Positions 32,486-42,127 are shown, counted from the stretch's first letter. The stretch: DNA of 64,000 nucleotides from Pseudomonas lurida (GCF_002563895.1 NZ_PDJB01000001.1:2215501-2279500); one strand, 5' to 3'. Notes: generated by a model from the letters alone, not told the origin. Program-made: numbers and translations.

Positions 32486-34504
32486 ATGGTTAACGCGTTT
32501 GTTTCGTCACGTTTCAAACTGATTCTTCCACACATGCATATCGACTTCCAAGTGCTGGCATTCAAAGGCAGTGAAGTCTTGGATCAACCGTTTTTCATCC
32601 AGGTACAGGTCGTGAGTGACAACCCTTCCCTTGACCTGGAATCGTTGCTCCACCAACCCGCCTATCTGGATTTCGGTGACGCGCAAGAGGGCCTGCATGG
32701 GCAGGTCTATGCCATTGGTCGAGATGACCCCGGCCGGCGCATCACTCGCTATCACCTGACCCTCGTGCCCCGGCTGGCCTACCTTGCCCACCGGCGCAAC
32801 CAGCGGATTTTCCAGCAACGCAGCGTGCCGCAGATCATCGCAGCGGTTCTTGAACAGCATGGCATCCTGGCGGATGCCTATGCGTTCGAGCTGGGTCCCG
32901 TGGTGTATCCGCCGCGCACGTTCTGCGTGCAGTACGCGGAAAGCGACCTGCACTTCATCCAGCGGCTGTGTGAAGAGGAGGGCATTCACTACCATTTCCG
33001 TCACAGCGCGGACGCCCATCTACTGGTGTTTGGTGATGACCAGACGGTGTTTCGCCGCTTGCCCGCGCAGCGCTATTGCGCTGCGGGCGGTCCGCAAGCC
33101 GATACCCGGGTTATCCAGCGTTTCGATGTGCGCCTGGCCACGCGCAGCCAGAAGACGGTACGCCGCGACCATGACTTCGAACGCCCTTCGTTGTGCCTGC
33201 AGGACACCGCCGGCTCTGCTCCGGCGCAACCTCTCGAGGACTATCACTACCCCGCGGGGTTCACCGATCATGCCCGGGGCAAGCGATTGGCACGGCGGGG
33301 GTTGGAGCGTCACCAGCGCGACCGTCTCCGGGCACTGGGCAAGAGTGATCAACCCGCGCTGCGCAGTGGGCACTTCCTCGAGTTACACGATCACCCCGAT
33401 CCGTCCTGCAACGACTTGTGGCTTATCACGTCGGTGCGCCACGAGGGGTATCAGCCGCAGGTGCTGGAAGAGTCGCTGCCCACGACGGACGCATTCGTGG
33501 GGTATCGCAATCGCTTTACCGCGACCCCGTGGCAAGCGGTGCATCGACCACCGCTCAAGCATCCCAAGCCGACCATCCAGGGCAGCCAGACCGCCACCGT
33601 GACCGGTCCGCCTGGCGAGGACGTGCATTGCGACACCTATGGCCGGGTGAAGGTGCGCTTTCACTGGGACCGCCTGGACAAGTCGGATGACAAAAGCAGT
33701 TGCTGGGTGCGGGTGGCATCCGGATGGGCCGGCGACGGGTTCGGTGCAACGATGATCCCGCGTGTGGGCATGGAGGTGCTGGTGACCTTCCTGGAGGGGG
33801 ATCCGGACCAGCCATTGATCAACGGTTGCCTGCCGAATGCGTCGCATAGGCCGGCGTATCCCTTGCCGCAGCACAAGACCCGCAGCGTCTTGCGCAGCTG
33901 CAGCTCCCTCGGCGGCGCAGGCGCCAACGAGCTGTACCTGGAAGACCGGCGTGGCGAGGAACTGATCTACCTGCGTGCGCAGCGGGACCTGGAGCAGCAG
34001 GTTGGCCATGACAGCCGGTTGGAGGTGGCGGGCGAACGGCGGGAGGTCATTCAGGGCATGAGCACCACTCACCTGGGCGGTGAGGAGCATCGCCACGTCA
34101 CCGGTGATCGTCGTGTTGTGCTCAAGGCCAGCGACCACCTCGATGTCCAAGGCGACAGCCAGACCCGTGTTGGCCAGACCCTGTTCGTCGAGGCTGGGCA
34201 GCAGCTTCATCTCAAGTCCGGAGCCAGCCTCGTGATCGACGCCGGGGCGCAACTGAGCCTCAAGGCAGGTGGCGAGCACCTGGTCATCCAGGCGGGCGGC
34301 ATCTTCAGCAGTCGTCCCATCACCCTTGGCGGCACACCGTCCGTCACCTGGGCGGCAAGTGCCCTGGCGGCGGCCGACCGGCCAAGGCTCTCCACGGTGC
34401 AAGGCACCCTGATGAAACTGGCCAGGCAACTGGGGGCCGATTACTGCCCGGTATGCGAGCGCTGCCGCGAAGGCCTATGTGATCTGTCGGGGAGGGCCGC
34501 TTGA
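32486..34504 (+). CDS. vgrG: VgrG (TssI) type VI secretion spike protein
   Basis: This 672-residue VgrG has an N-terminal gp27-like base (FQVLAFKGSEVLDQPF), a phage late-control-D domain with FCVQYAESDLHFIQRLCEEEGI, and a gp5 OB fold (TATVTGPPGEDVHCDTYGRVKVRFHWDR, with GMEVLVTFLEGDPDQP). A beta-helix needle of repeated short strands runs to about residue 615. After the needle comes a short tail with clustered cysteines (CPVCERCREGLC), perhaps metal-binding. It is the spike that carries effectors through the T6SS tube. No T6SS structural genes are in this window, so this is an orphan vgrG island. The stop overlaps the next gene's ATG by one base. Confidence 0.95.
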   Translation: MVNAFVSSRFKLILPHMHIDFQVLAFKGSEVLDQPFFIQVQVVSDNPSLDLESLLHQPAYLDFGDAQEGLHGQVYAIGRDDPGRRITRYHLTLVPRLAYLAHRRNQRIFQQRSVPQIIAAVLEQHGILADAYAFELGPVVYPPRTFCVQYAESDLHFIQRLCEEEGIHYHFRHSADAHLLVFGDDQTVFRRLPAQRYCAAGGPQADTRVIQRFDVRLATRSQKTVRRDHDFERPSLCLQDTAGSAPAQPLEDYHYPAGFTDHARGKRLARRGLERHQRDRLRALGKSDQPALRSGHFLELHDHPDPSCNDLWLITSVRHEGYQPQVLEESLPTTDAFVGYRNRFTATPWQAVHRPPLKHPKPTIQGSQTATVTGPPGEDVHCDTYGRVKVRFHWDRLDKSDDKSSCWVRVASGWAGDGFGATMIPRVGMEVLVTFLEGDPDQPLINGCLPNASHRPAYPLPQHKTRSVLRSCSSLGGAGANELYLEDRRGEELIYLRAQRDLEQQVGHDSRLEVAGERREVIQGMSTTHLGGEEHRHVTGDRRVVLKASDHLDVQGDSQTRVGQTLFVEAGQQLHLKSGASLVIDAGAQLSLKAGGEHLVIQAGGIFSSRPITLGGTPSVTWAASALAAADRPRLSTVQGTLMKLARQLGADYCPVCERCREGLCDLSGRAA

Positions 34505-35340
34505 TGCAGAACATGCCAGGCCGATGGATGGATCAACAGCATCAGGCAGGACGCCGCCTGTGCTTGATCCTTGAGGGGCATGACGACGCCTGTCAGCCAC
34601 TGCTGGCGACGCGCGATGTTTCAGGGTATCGCAGCCTCTACGCCGAGACCGACTTGGCGGAACTGGCGGGGGAGGGCCCCGTGGTTTTGCTGCTCGAGCA
34701 GATGAGCGAACCTGCATTGCTCGCCCTTGTGCAGCAGCCCGATAACAACTGGGGTTGGCTGGGCAGTCTCCCAGGCGAAGACTTGGCGGCCGTGACTCGA
34801 CACTGGCGTGACAGGCTGCTGGTGGGGACAACCGGCGCGCCGTCGATGTACCGCTTTCACGACAACCGCACCCTGGGGCGTGCGCTGGCGTACCTGCAAC
34901 CGGAACACTTACCGGCCTTCCTCGGCCCGTTGGTCAGCGTGTGCTACTGGCACGAAGAGCGCTGGCGCACGGCTGACAACCCGCAGCCCGGCGAGTATCC
35001 CGTGCCGGATCCCGCGCCCTGGTTGAACACGCCCAACCCGAACGCCGAAGCCATCCTGCACGCCAATATCCTGCGTTACCTGTTGGCCGAGCACAGTGAA
35101 GACCTGGTCGCGTTGGCGGAATTCCAAGACCCGAGAATCTGGCTGGAACAGCTGCTGAAACAGGCTCGTACCTGGCAGTGGCGAAGGCCGGAACAGCTGG
35201 AGTTCCTGGTGGTGCGACGGCTGGAAGAGGCCACGCGCAGCAGTGTCATTCGGTGGCAACCACTGGCTGGGGAAGCACCAGGGGACCATTTTGAACGGGT
35301 GGTAACGCAGTGGGCATTAACGGGGGGAAAGGATGAGTAG
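34504..35340 (+). CDS. DUF4123 type VI effector adaptor (Tap/TEC)
   Basis: This 278-residue DUF4123 protein is a chaperone/adaptor that loads an effector on the cognate VgrG. The domain covers about residues 16-145 (LILEGHDDACQPLLATR, YRSLYAETDLAEL, PVVLLL, FHDNRTLGRAL). The C-terminal third is helical. ATG 34504 sits within TGATG at the vgrG stop with GGGAGG upstream. Its place between vgrG and a lipase gene is the classic order, so the lipase at 36127 is its likely cargo. Confidence 0.88.
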   Translation: MQNMPGRWMDQQHQAGRRLCLILEGHDDACQPLLATRDVSGYRSLYAETDLAELAGEGPVVLLLEQMSEPALLALVQQPDNNWGWLGSLPGEDLAAVTRHWRDRLLVGTTGAPSMYRFHDNRTLGRALAYLQPEHLPAFLGPLVSVCYWHEERWRTADNPQPGEYPVPDPAPWLNTPNPNAEAILHANILRYLLAEHSEDLVALAEFQDPRIWLEQLLKQARTWQWRRPEQLEFLVVRRLEEATRSSVIRWQPLAGEAPGDHFERVVTQWALTGGKDE

Positions 35341-36112
35341 GCGAAGGTGGGGTGTGTTAATTGCGTTAGGGGTGGTTGGGCTGACGGGGTGCGTGGGGAA
35401 GCCGGTCGAGCGGTTTACGTTGGAGGTGGATTTGCCGGCGGAGTTTCGCTTCATCGGCGGCGCCAACTATGGGCCCGCGACTGGGGAAACTTGCACGTTG
35501 CCGAGGCGTCGAGGCAAGCGACCTGAGAGGAAAATCTTTATTGCGCGGTACAAACCGATGGCTGAGCGCGTGAGTGTTGAGCTACCGCTGACTGAGGTCA
35601 TTGAAGGGTGCCCTACGGTTTTGCGCAGTGTGGATTTTAGAACGTATGCGAAGTGGGGACCTCGAGATTCAGACGTTGGAGGAGACAATTCAAGTTTCTC
35701 AATTCGAGATTATTCGGACTCTGATGGACCGGGGATGCCAGAGACGAGAGTTCAGGAACTACACCGGCGATGTCAGTGGAGGTTTCGGACTGCGGGGCCG
35801 CAGCACGCAATTATTAAGGCCCTTACATGCAGCGCTTTCGGGCTGGCGAGTCAGCCGCAAGAACAACGAGCAGGCGTTGCAGTGCAACGAGATCAGTTAT
35901 CGGGAAAGACCCTCAGGGCGACGTTTGTATTGACTGGTGAGGAAGCTCCCTACTTTGACGATAGGTGGGTGGCCGTTCCCGGCGGATGGAAGCGTTGCAA
36001 AGGTAAAAGTTTTGAAGACCTGTATGCGTTTTGCGACGGTAATACCACCGACTTCAAGCCTATAACAATGCCGGATGGTCGCATCTGTGATGTCTATCCA
36101 TCGTGTAATTAA
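35333..36112 (+). CDS. Lipoprotein, candidate immunity protein for the lipase effector
   Basis: This 259-residue protein has a lipoprotein signal peptide (RRRWGVLIALGVVGL, lipobox LTGC). The mature part is rich in paired cysteines and beta-type segments. No domain is recognised. The start overlaps the DUF4123 stop by eight bases, and a lipase effector gene follows 14 bases later. Immunity proteins for antibacterial T6SS lipases act in the periplasm and are often lipoproteins, so that is the likely role (inference). The second half of the gene is more AT-rich than vgrG, a sign that the effector/immunity pair was exchanged as a cassette. Confidence 0.7.
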   Translation: MSRRRWGVLIALGVVGLTGCVGKPVERFTLEVDLPAEFRFIGGANYGPATGETCTLPRRRGKRPERKIFIARYKPMAERVSVELPLTEVIEGCPTVLRSVDFRTYAKWGPRDSDVGGDNSSFSIRDYSDSDGPGMPETRVQELHRRCQWRFRTAGPQHAIIKALTCSAFGLASQPQEQRAGVAVQRDQLSGKTLRATFVLTGEEAPYFDDRWVAVPGGWKRCKGKSFEDLYAFCDGNTTDFKPITMPDGRICDVYPSCN

Positions 36113-36126
36113 CAAGGAGCAAGCTC

Positions 36127-38277
36127 ATGAAGCTGGACGCACGGAAGCAACCTTTTTTCAGTGATAACAAGCCGGCCTGTGCATTGCGCGGGCATTGGGT
36201 GAGTTTTTGCCTGGTGGATGAACTCGGCGTTGGGACGGCCTACGGTGGATTGCCTTACACCCTTCACGACAGTGCGGGACAACAATACAAAGGTCGGCTG
36301 AATGGAGACGGGTTCGCGGAGTTAAAAGATATGTATTGCGGGCCTGTAGTCCTTGTTTTCGACGACCTGTACTCAGGCACAGAGCCATTGTATCGTCAGT
36401 TGATGTCGCGCCCCACATACAAGCTGCCGATCACCGAGCTTCAAATTCGTGCCGAACAGACCCGATTTGCTCGCTCCGACGGTCGGCGTACCGAAGATGA
36501 TCCGGTTCAACAAACAGCCTGTCGGTTTTATCAAGTTGAAGTTCGCGATCTGGTCCGTCATGTCGCCCACTTGCCACCGATTGCGCAGCGAACTCATCAA
36601 CCCCAGCGGCATGCATTAAAGATGCTGGCGGACCTTGGCTTTGGACCATCCCAACCGACTTTGGCGGGGATCGTGTTGTTTCCCAACAACCACACCGTTC
36701 TTCAAGTTCGGCCACTGCGAGCTTTACGTCCGATGCTTTCGACCGAAGACCGTTTCTGTGCCTTGAACCTGTACCAGTTGGCGTTGATGTCCACCTTGAG
36801 TTATTGCGATTTCGGCCAGGAGCCACCTCAACAGCCTCAAGACGAAGTTCGATTTCCCCTCGATCCCAGCGTCAGTCATTTTTTTGCTGAAAAACTCTCG
36901 GGTTATCACGAGGCCTGGCGAGTCGATGCGGAGCAACAGCAATGTTTCTATCCCCTATACGAAGAAGTCCCGTACTCCAGGCGCTTCGAGATACTGCCAT
37001 TCGATCCGGCGTTGTATCCGCAAAACCGACCGGAGTTGGGGGCTGAGCAGGAGCACCCGGCACGTTTGCACTTTTTCGATGATGAAGAGTTTGGTACCGA
37101 TACTCAGGCATTTATCAGCCACCATGAGGAGGTAATCCTGATTGCAATACGTGGTACCGCCAGCGCAACGGATGGGTTAAGGGATGCCAATGCCCATCAG
37201 GTGGCTTTCGCCGAGGGCGTCGGTAAGGCACACGAAGGCTTTTATCAGGCTTACCGGGCGATACGTGATTTCGTGCTGCATTACCTCGCTCAGTTTCATA
37301 TAGGGCAACGAATCGTCATCTGCGGCCATAGCCTGGGCGGCGCAATCGCGTTGCTGTTGGCAGAAGGCCTACGTCGTATTCCTAATCGTACCTACAACAT
37401 CCTCCTCTACACCTACGGCGCCCCCCGCGCGGCCGACGCCGAATTTACCCTCGGCGCCTCAGCCCTGGTCCACCACCGCATCGTCAACCATAACGACCCC
37501 GTCCCCAGTGTGCCGGCCCCGTGGATGAACACCACCGCCAAACTCTGGGTCCCCGGCGCCGTCACACTGTTCAGCGCACCCGCGCCGGGTGGGCTGTTGT
37601 TCGCCGCAGGCCTGTTACGTTTCGGTGGCAATCCCTACCAGCACCATGGCGAACAGCAACACTTCATGCCGATCGTGCTCGCGGATGGCACGCATTCCTC
37701 GGTGTTGTGGAAGCCGGGTTGTGAATCCATCCAGGAAGCCGGCTGCAGCCGAGCGTTGCAACTGCATGGCGACATGCCCAATCGTGACAACCTGCTCCGG
37801 CAGCTGTTCCAGGCCCACCAGCACTTCATGACCGCCAGCTACATCCCGGCCGCCTGGGCGACACTACGGCGCTGGCAACAAACCCAGGAAAGCAACGGGC
37901 CCCTGGTAACGCCGAGAGAATTTGACCTGCTCGACCACGCACTCGAGACCATGCGCCAGCAACTGCGCAACAAGCGACGTGAACTGGCCCGCCTGAGGCC
38001 CGCCAATGACCGTGGCTATGAGCACAACGAAGCCTTGAACGCCGAGATCGACCGCTTGCATACCAGCCGCGAGCGCCTTGCAAGCCTGCGTTGGCGCCGT
38101 CTGGAAGCCCGGGATGTCTATGGCAGTCATGCCCACAATGCCAACTTGCAAGCGAGCCTCAAGCGCTGGTTCGGCCACCGTGAAAACCGTGAGCCGGCCC
38201 CGCTCGCGAGTATCCCTCCCGCCATCCATGAAGAATCGGGGAGGGCGCAAACACTGGATATCGACTCGATCGTCTGA
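36127..38277 (+). CDS. Type VI secretion lipase effector (class-3 lipase domain)
   Basis: This 716-residue protein has no signal peptide. The N-terminal 250 residues have no recognised domain. A lipase class-3 domain follows, with ILIAIRGTAS as oxyanion strand, nucleophile elbow CGHSLGGAIALLLAEGL (serine near 402) and the acid in HRIVNHNDPVPSVP. A long helical, charged C-terminal part (about 590-700) may bind VgrG or immunity protein. Such T6SS lipases attack phospholipids of rival cells. AAGGAGC precedes ATG 36127. Base composition changes inside the gene: the first 1.2 kb is AT-richer and the part after about 37390 is very C/G-rich, a mosaic pattern. Confidence 0.87.
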   Translation: MKLDARKQPFFSDNKPACALRGHWVSFCLVDELGVGTAYGGLPYTLHDSAGQQYKGRLNGDGFAELKDMYCGPVVLVFDDLYSGTEPLYRQLMSRPTYKLPITELQIRAEQTRFARSDGRRTEDDPVQQTACRFYQVEVRDLVRHVAHLPPIAQRTHQPQRHALKMLADLGFGPSQPTLAGIVLFPNNHTVLQVRPLRALRPMLSTEDRFCALNLYQLALMSTLSYCDFGQEPPQQPQDEVRFPLDPSVSHFFAEKLSGYHEAWRVDAEQQQCFYPLYEEVPYSRRFEILPFDPALYPQNRPELGAEQEHPARLHFFDDEEFGTDTQAFISHHEEVILIAIRGTASATDGLRDANAHQVAFAEGVGKAHEGFYQAYRAIRDFVLHYLAQFHIGQRIVICGHSLGGAIALLLAEGLRRIPNRTYNILLYTYGAPRAADAEFTLGASALVHHRIVNHNDPVPSVPAPWMNTTAKLWVPGAVTLFSAPAPGGLLFAAGLLRFGGNPYQHHGEQQHFMPIVLADGTHSSVLWKPGCESIQEAGCSRALQLHGDMPNRDNLLRQLFQAHQHFMTASYIPAAWATLRRWQQTQESNGPLVTPREFDLLDHALETMRQQLRNKRRELARLRPANDRGYEHNEALNAEIDRLHTSRERLASLRWRRLEARDVYGSHAHNANLQASLKRWFGHRENREPAPLASIPPAIHEESGRAQTLDIDSIV

Positions 38278-38286
38278 ACCAGGCGT

Positions 38287-39522
38287 TTAAACGAACTCGA
38301 CGTGCGCTGGCTGGCGCTTCATCAACACCTTGCCGTTGCGGATCGAGTAAAGCGGCAGGCCCTGGCTCCGGATGACCTCGTAGTCGCTGTCCGCCGAGAG
38401 GATCAACAGGTTCGCGGGCCGTCCAGGCTCCAGGCCGTAGCGGTCACCCAGGGCCATGGCCTTGGCGCTGTTGTCGGTCACCAGGTCCAGGGCGCTTTGC
38501 AGGTTGCGGTAGCCAAGCATGTGGCAGATGTGCAAACCGGCTTCCAGCACCCGCAGGATGTTGCCGTTACCCAGGGGGTACCAGGGGTCGACGATGGAGT
38601 CCTGCCCGAAGCAGACGTTCATGCCGGCTTCCAGCAGTTCATTGACCCGGGTGACGCCGCGACGTTTCGGGAAGGCGTCGAAGCGGCCTTGCAGGTGAAT
38701 GCTCTCGGTGGGGCAGGAGACGAAGCTGATACCGGAGTGCCCCAGCAGGCGGAAGAGTTTGGCACAGTAGGCATTGTCGTAGGAGCCCATGGCGGTGGTA
38801 TGGCTGGCGGTGACACGGGCCCCCATGTCACGGCTGCGGGCCTCTTCGGCCAGTACTTCGAGGAAGCGCGAATGCGGGTCGTCGGTTTCGTCACAGTGCA
38901 CGTCCACCAGGCAACCGGTGCGTTCGGCCAGGTCCATCAAGAACTTCACTGAGCTCACGCCCTGGTCGCGGGTGTATTCAAAGTGAGGGATGCCGCCGAT
39001 CACGTCGGCGCCCAGGCGGATGGCTTCTTCCATCAGCTCACGGCCGTTACGGTACGACTCGATGCCTTCCTGGGGGAACGCGACGATCTGCAGGTCGATC
39101 AGGTGCGTGCTTTCCTGGCGCACTTCCAGCATGGCCTTGAGCGCGGTCAGATCCGGGTCGGTGACGTCGATATGGGTGCGCACATGCTGGATGCCGTGGG
39201 CGGCCAGGGCCTGGATAGTCTTCTTGGCGCGGGTCTTGGTGTCTTCCTGGGTGATGGTGGCCTTGCGTTCGCCCCAGCACTCGATGCCTTCGAACAGGGT
39301 GCCGCTCATGTTCCAGCGCGGTTCGCCAGCGGTCAGCGTGGCGTCGAGATGGATATGGGGCTCCACGAAAGGGGGGATCACCAGGTTGCCGGCGGCGTCC
39401 AGGTCGTCGGCCGTCGCAATCGTGGCACTCGATTGTGGGGTGATACTGGCGATCCGGCCGTGTTCCAGGTGCAGATCATGCAGGCCTTCACGGTTGCGCA
39501 GGCGGGCGTTGATGATGTGCAT
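38287..39522 (-). CDS. codA: Cytosine deaminase
   Basis: This 411-residue metal-dependent amidohydrolase converts cytosine to uracil plus ammonia. Metal ligands are in FVEPHIHLDAT, the VDVHCDETDDP segment and SHTTAMGSY; FGQDSIVDPWYPLGNG holds the late aspartate. All of these are CodA hallmarks. ATG 39522 follows AGAGGAA; a longer in-frame start at 39549 lacks one. It lies 27 bases after a PucR regulator gene and downstream of a cytosine permease gene on the same strand: a pyrimidine salvage operon. Confidence 0.93.
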   Translation of the reverse strand: MHIINARLRNREGLHDLHLEHGRIASITPQSSATIATADDLDAAGNLVIPPFVEPHIHLDATLTAGEPRWNMSGTLFEGIECWGERKATITQEDTKTRAKKTIQALAAHGIQHVRTHIDVTDPDLTALKAMLEVRQESTHLIDLQIVAFPQEGIESYRNGRELMEEAIRLGADVIGGIPHFEYTRDQGVSSVKFLMDLAERTGCLVDVHCDETDDPHSRFLEVLAEEARSRDMGARVTASHTTAMGSYDNAYCAKLFRLLGHSGISFVSCPTESIHLQGRFDAFPKRRGVTRVNELLEAGMNVCFGQDSIVDPWYPLGNGNILRVLEAGLHICHMLGYRNLQSALDLVTDNSAKAMALGDRYGLEPGRPANLLILSADSDYEVIRSQGLPLYSIRNGKVLMKRQPAHVEFV

Positions 39523-39549
39523 GGGCAAGTTCCTCTTGGCTAAAGACAA

Positions 39550-40755
39550 TCAGGCAGACAGTCGCCAGATCATCAGTGCAATACCGATGTCCAGGCGATC
39601 ATAAGCATTATCCAGCGTCAGGCCGCACAAGGCCTCGATGCGCTGGATGCGGTGCGTCAGGGTGTTGCGGTGCACAGCCAACCGCTGGGCGGCGGCCACA
39701 AGGTTACCATTCTCGTGAAACCAGGCTTCCAGGGTGGGCATCAGGCTGGGGCCATGGTGCATATCGTGGCGCAGTAATGGGCCGAGGCGTTCATTCAGGA
39801 ACTGATCGAGCAGGGCCCGATCGCGTACCCCGCTGAGCAATTTGAGTACGCCCAGCTCATCGTATACGCACAGCCCGGCCCGCTCGCTGAAACGCCGCGC
39901 GGCCGCCAGTGCCTGGCGTGCCTCATCCTGCGCCTGGGCCAGGCGTGCCGGTGGGTGCGCAGCGGCGCTGAGGCCGATAAACAATTTGAGCGGCGCCAGG
40001 CGCAGGTTCAGCGGGTTGAGCCAACTGGCCAACTGCTGGCGGTTGGCCTGGGCAGCGACAGCGTCCGGGGCCGGCAGCAACAGTGTCCATTGCCCGGCCC
40101 GCCCGAGTACCGGCAGCCCCGCCGACACCTGGCGCAAACGCCGACTGATTCCGTCGTGTTGGCGAGCCAGTTGCGCTTCGACCTCCGCAGTATCGCCCTG
40201 GGCAAACAGCAGTTCACTGCCTTCCAGTTGCAGTTGCACAACCTGCCAATGCCCGGCCAGCGACAGGCCCAATTGCACGCCACGGTGCAGCAGCAAATCC
40301 AGGGACTGATAGTCGCCGGTCAGCAAGCGCTCCAGCACATCGTGCCGCGAGCGCCCCAATTGCTCGGACTGGATCAGCGCCGAGCCAATGGCCTGGGTCA
40401 CCAGCACCATTTTCAACGAGTAAGGTTGCTCGATCAGCGGCATGCCGGCAGCTTCGGCAGCCTCCAGCAAGCGCCGGGGAATCGCCTGGATATACGCCGG
40501 CCCGGTCAGAATCACCAATCCAGCCACCTGACGCTCGCAGGCTTCTTCCAGCAGTTGCAGCAGGTTGGCTTCGTCGCGCGGGTGATTGATTCCGGTGACG
40601 AACACCAGTTCGCCACCGAGCACCCATTCGGCAATCCCGCTGTTTTCCGCCACGTAGAGCCAGCGCACGCCATTCTCCAGGCCTGCCTCACCGGCGCGCA
40701 GGCACATGGACTCCAGGCCCGGCAAGGCCAGCACATCGGCAATGGTCAGGCTCAT
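39550..40755 (-). CDS. PucR-family transcriptional regulator of cytosine use
   Basis: This 401-residue regulator has an N-terminal PucR domain (SLTIADVLALPGLES, WLYVAENSG), a middle GGDEF-like CdaR region and a C-terminal HTH_30 domain (ENGNLVAAAQRLAVHRNTLTHRIQRIE). Its start overlaps the permease stop (ATGA), and codA follows, so it is co-transcribed with the genes it most likely controls. PucR proteins usually activate purine or pyrimidine/amide catabolic genes in response to a substrate. Confidence 0.88.
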   Translation of the reverse strand: MSLTIADVLALPGLESMCLRAGEAGLENGVRWLYVAENSGIAEWVLGGELVFVTGINHPRDEANLLQLLEEACERQVAGLVILTGPAYIQAIPRRLLEAAEAAGMPLIEQPYSLKMVLVTQAIGSALIQSEQLGRSRHDVLERLLTGDYQSLDLLLHRGVQLGLSLAGHWQVVQLQLEGSELLFAQGDTAEVEAQLARQHDGISRRLRQVSAGLPVLGRAGQWTLLLPAPDAVAAQANRQQLASWLNPLNLRLAPLKLFIGLSAAAHPPARLAQAQDEARQALAAARRFSERAGLCVYDELGVLKLLSGVRDRALLDQFLNERLGPLLRHDMHHGPSLMPTLEAWFHENGNLVAAAQRLAVHRNTLTHRIQRIEALCGLTLDNAYDRLDIGIALMIWRLSA

Positions 40756-42020
40756 GCCTGGGCATCAGCCAAGGGCGCGCGCACCCGGAGCACGGCGGTC
40801 AGCACGATGTAGGTCAGCGACGCGGCAACAATGCCCACCAACGGCGCGACCCAGGGTGAATTGAACGCCAGCACAGTGCCCACCGCATAGGCCACCAGCC
40901 CTGTCCAGTTGAACGCAGGTAGGCGTGCCTCGGCCAGGCGCGGATAGTGGCCGCGATACCGGTAGAAGAAGTCCGCCATGATCACCCCGCCAATCGGTGG
41001 GATCACCGTACCCAGCAGAATCAGGTACGGCACCAACATGTCGTACATGCCGAGCAATGCCAGCAGGGTGCCGATCACCGCGCCGGCCAGGGTCACAGTC
41101 TTGCGCCGCTTGGTGCGCAGCAGGTTGCAGCCAGCCACTGCGAAGTTGTAGATAGTGTTGTCCTGAGTGCTCCAGATATTGAGCAGCAACATGGCCATCG
41201 CCGCCATCGCAAAGCCTTGCAGCAGCAACACTTCGACGACGTCCGGTTGTTGATAGACGATGGCGCCGTAGGCACCGATCAGCACCATCAAGCCGTTGCC
41301 GATAAAGAAACCGATCAGGCTGGCCAGCACCGCCACCTTGGCCGAGCGCGAAAAGCGCGTCCAGTTGGTGGCTTGGGTCGCGCCGCTGACAAAGGTGCCG
41401 AATACCAGGGTAATCGCCGTGGACAAGTCCAGTTCAGCGGTCGGCACCACCGCCAGTAGCCCCTCCAGCCCGCCGACTTTTACCGTGGCTACCCACATCG
41501 ACAGAAACAGCAGGATGCCCATTGCCGGCACCGCGATGTAGGACAGAATCTCCAGCCCGCGATAGCCGATATAGGCCGTGGCGCAGAACACCAGGCCAAA
41601 CAGCACCATCAGCGCCAGCACGCTGTCCTGGCCCAGCTCGAAATATTTGCCCAACACCACGGCGGCCGTGGCGGTGCCCCAGGCGTACCAGCCGATCTGG
41701 GTAAAGCCGAGGATCAAGTCGCTGAGCTTGCTGCCCACTTCACCGAAGCAGAAGCGCCCCATCAGCACCGAATTCAGCCCGCTCTTGAACGCGATGTACC
41801 CCAGGCCTGCGGCGTAGATACCCAGCAGCAGGTTACCCAGGGCCACGACGCCGAGCATGTCGGTGAAACTGAACGCCACGCCCAGCTTGCCGCCGGCAAA
41901 CATGGTCGCGGTAAAGAACGTAAAGCCCAGCAGCACCATGGCGGTCGACGCCAGGCCTTTGCGCGCATGCATCGGGACTTCGCTGAGGGGGTAATCATTG
42001 CCCGGTTCTTGCTGCGTCAT
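40752..42020 (-). CDS. codB: NCS1-type cytosine permease
   Basis: This 422-residue inner-membrane permease of the NCS1 family has twelve helices; it carries GFTFFTATMFAGGKLG, the GTFVSGATQATNWTRFSR block and GVIMADFFYRYRGHYP. It is CodB-like, importing cytosine for CodA. ATG 42020 follows AGGAG. It is first in a codB-pucR-codA operon. A palindrome lies 84 bases upstream of the start in the promoter region. Confidence 0.92.
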   Translation of the reverse strand: MTQQEPGNDYPLSEVPMHARKGLASTAMVLLGFTFFTATMFAGGKLGVAFSFTDMLGVVALGNLLLGIYAAGLGYIAFKSGLNSVLMGRFCFGEVGSKLSDLILGFTQIGWYAWGTATAAVVLGKYFELGQDSVLALMVLFGLVFCATAYIGYRGLEILSYIAVPAMGILLFLSMWVATVKVGGLEGLLAVVPTAELDLSTAITLVFGTFVSGATQATNWTRFSRSAKVAVLASLIGFFIGNGLMVLIGAYGAIVYQQPDVVEVLLLQGFAMAAMAMLLLNIWSTQDNTIYNFAVAGCNLLRTKRRKTVTLAGAVIGTLLALLGMYDMLVPYLILLGTVIPPIGGVIMADFFYRYRGHYPRLAEARLPAFNWTGLVAYAVGTVLAFNSPWVAPLVGIVAASLTYIVLTAVLRVRAPLADAQA

Positions 42021-42103
42021 GTGGCGTGCTCCTGAATGAGTGACGCAGGCGTATTGCACCGTGCGTGCCAAACCGGCAGCAGTGACAGGCGCACGGTTGT
42101 GGC

Positions 42104-42127
42104 TGTGCACCGTGCACAGTATTTATA
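42104..42127 (-). promoter_or_regulatory. Predicted codB promoter -10 and overlapping palindromic operator
   Basis: On the minus strand TATAAA (42127-42122) is followed by the 15-bp perfect palindrome TGTGCACGGTGCACA (7-1-7) at 42118-42104. Similar half words (GCACGGT at about 42091, TTGCACCGTGC at 42054) recur in the leader. It is a likely binding site for the co-transcribed PucR protein or another regulator. Confidence 0.5.
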
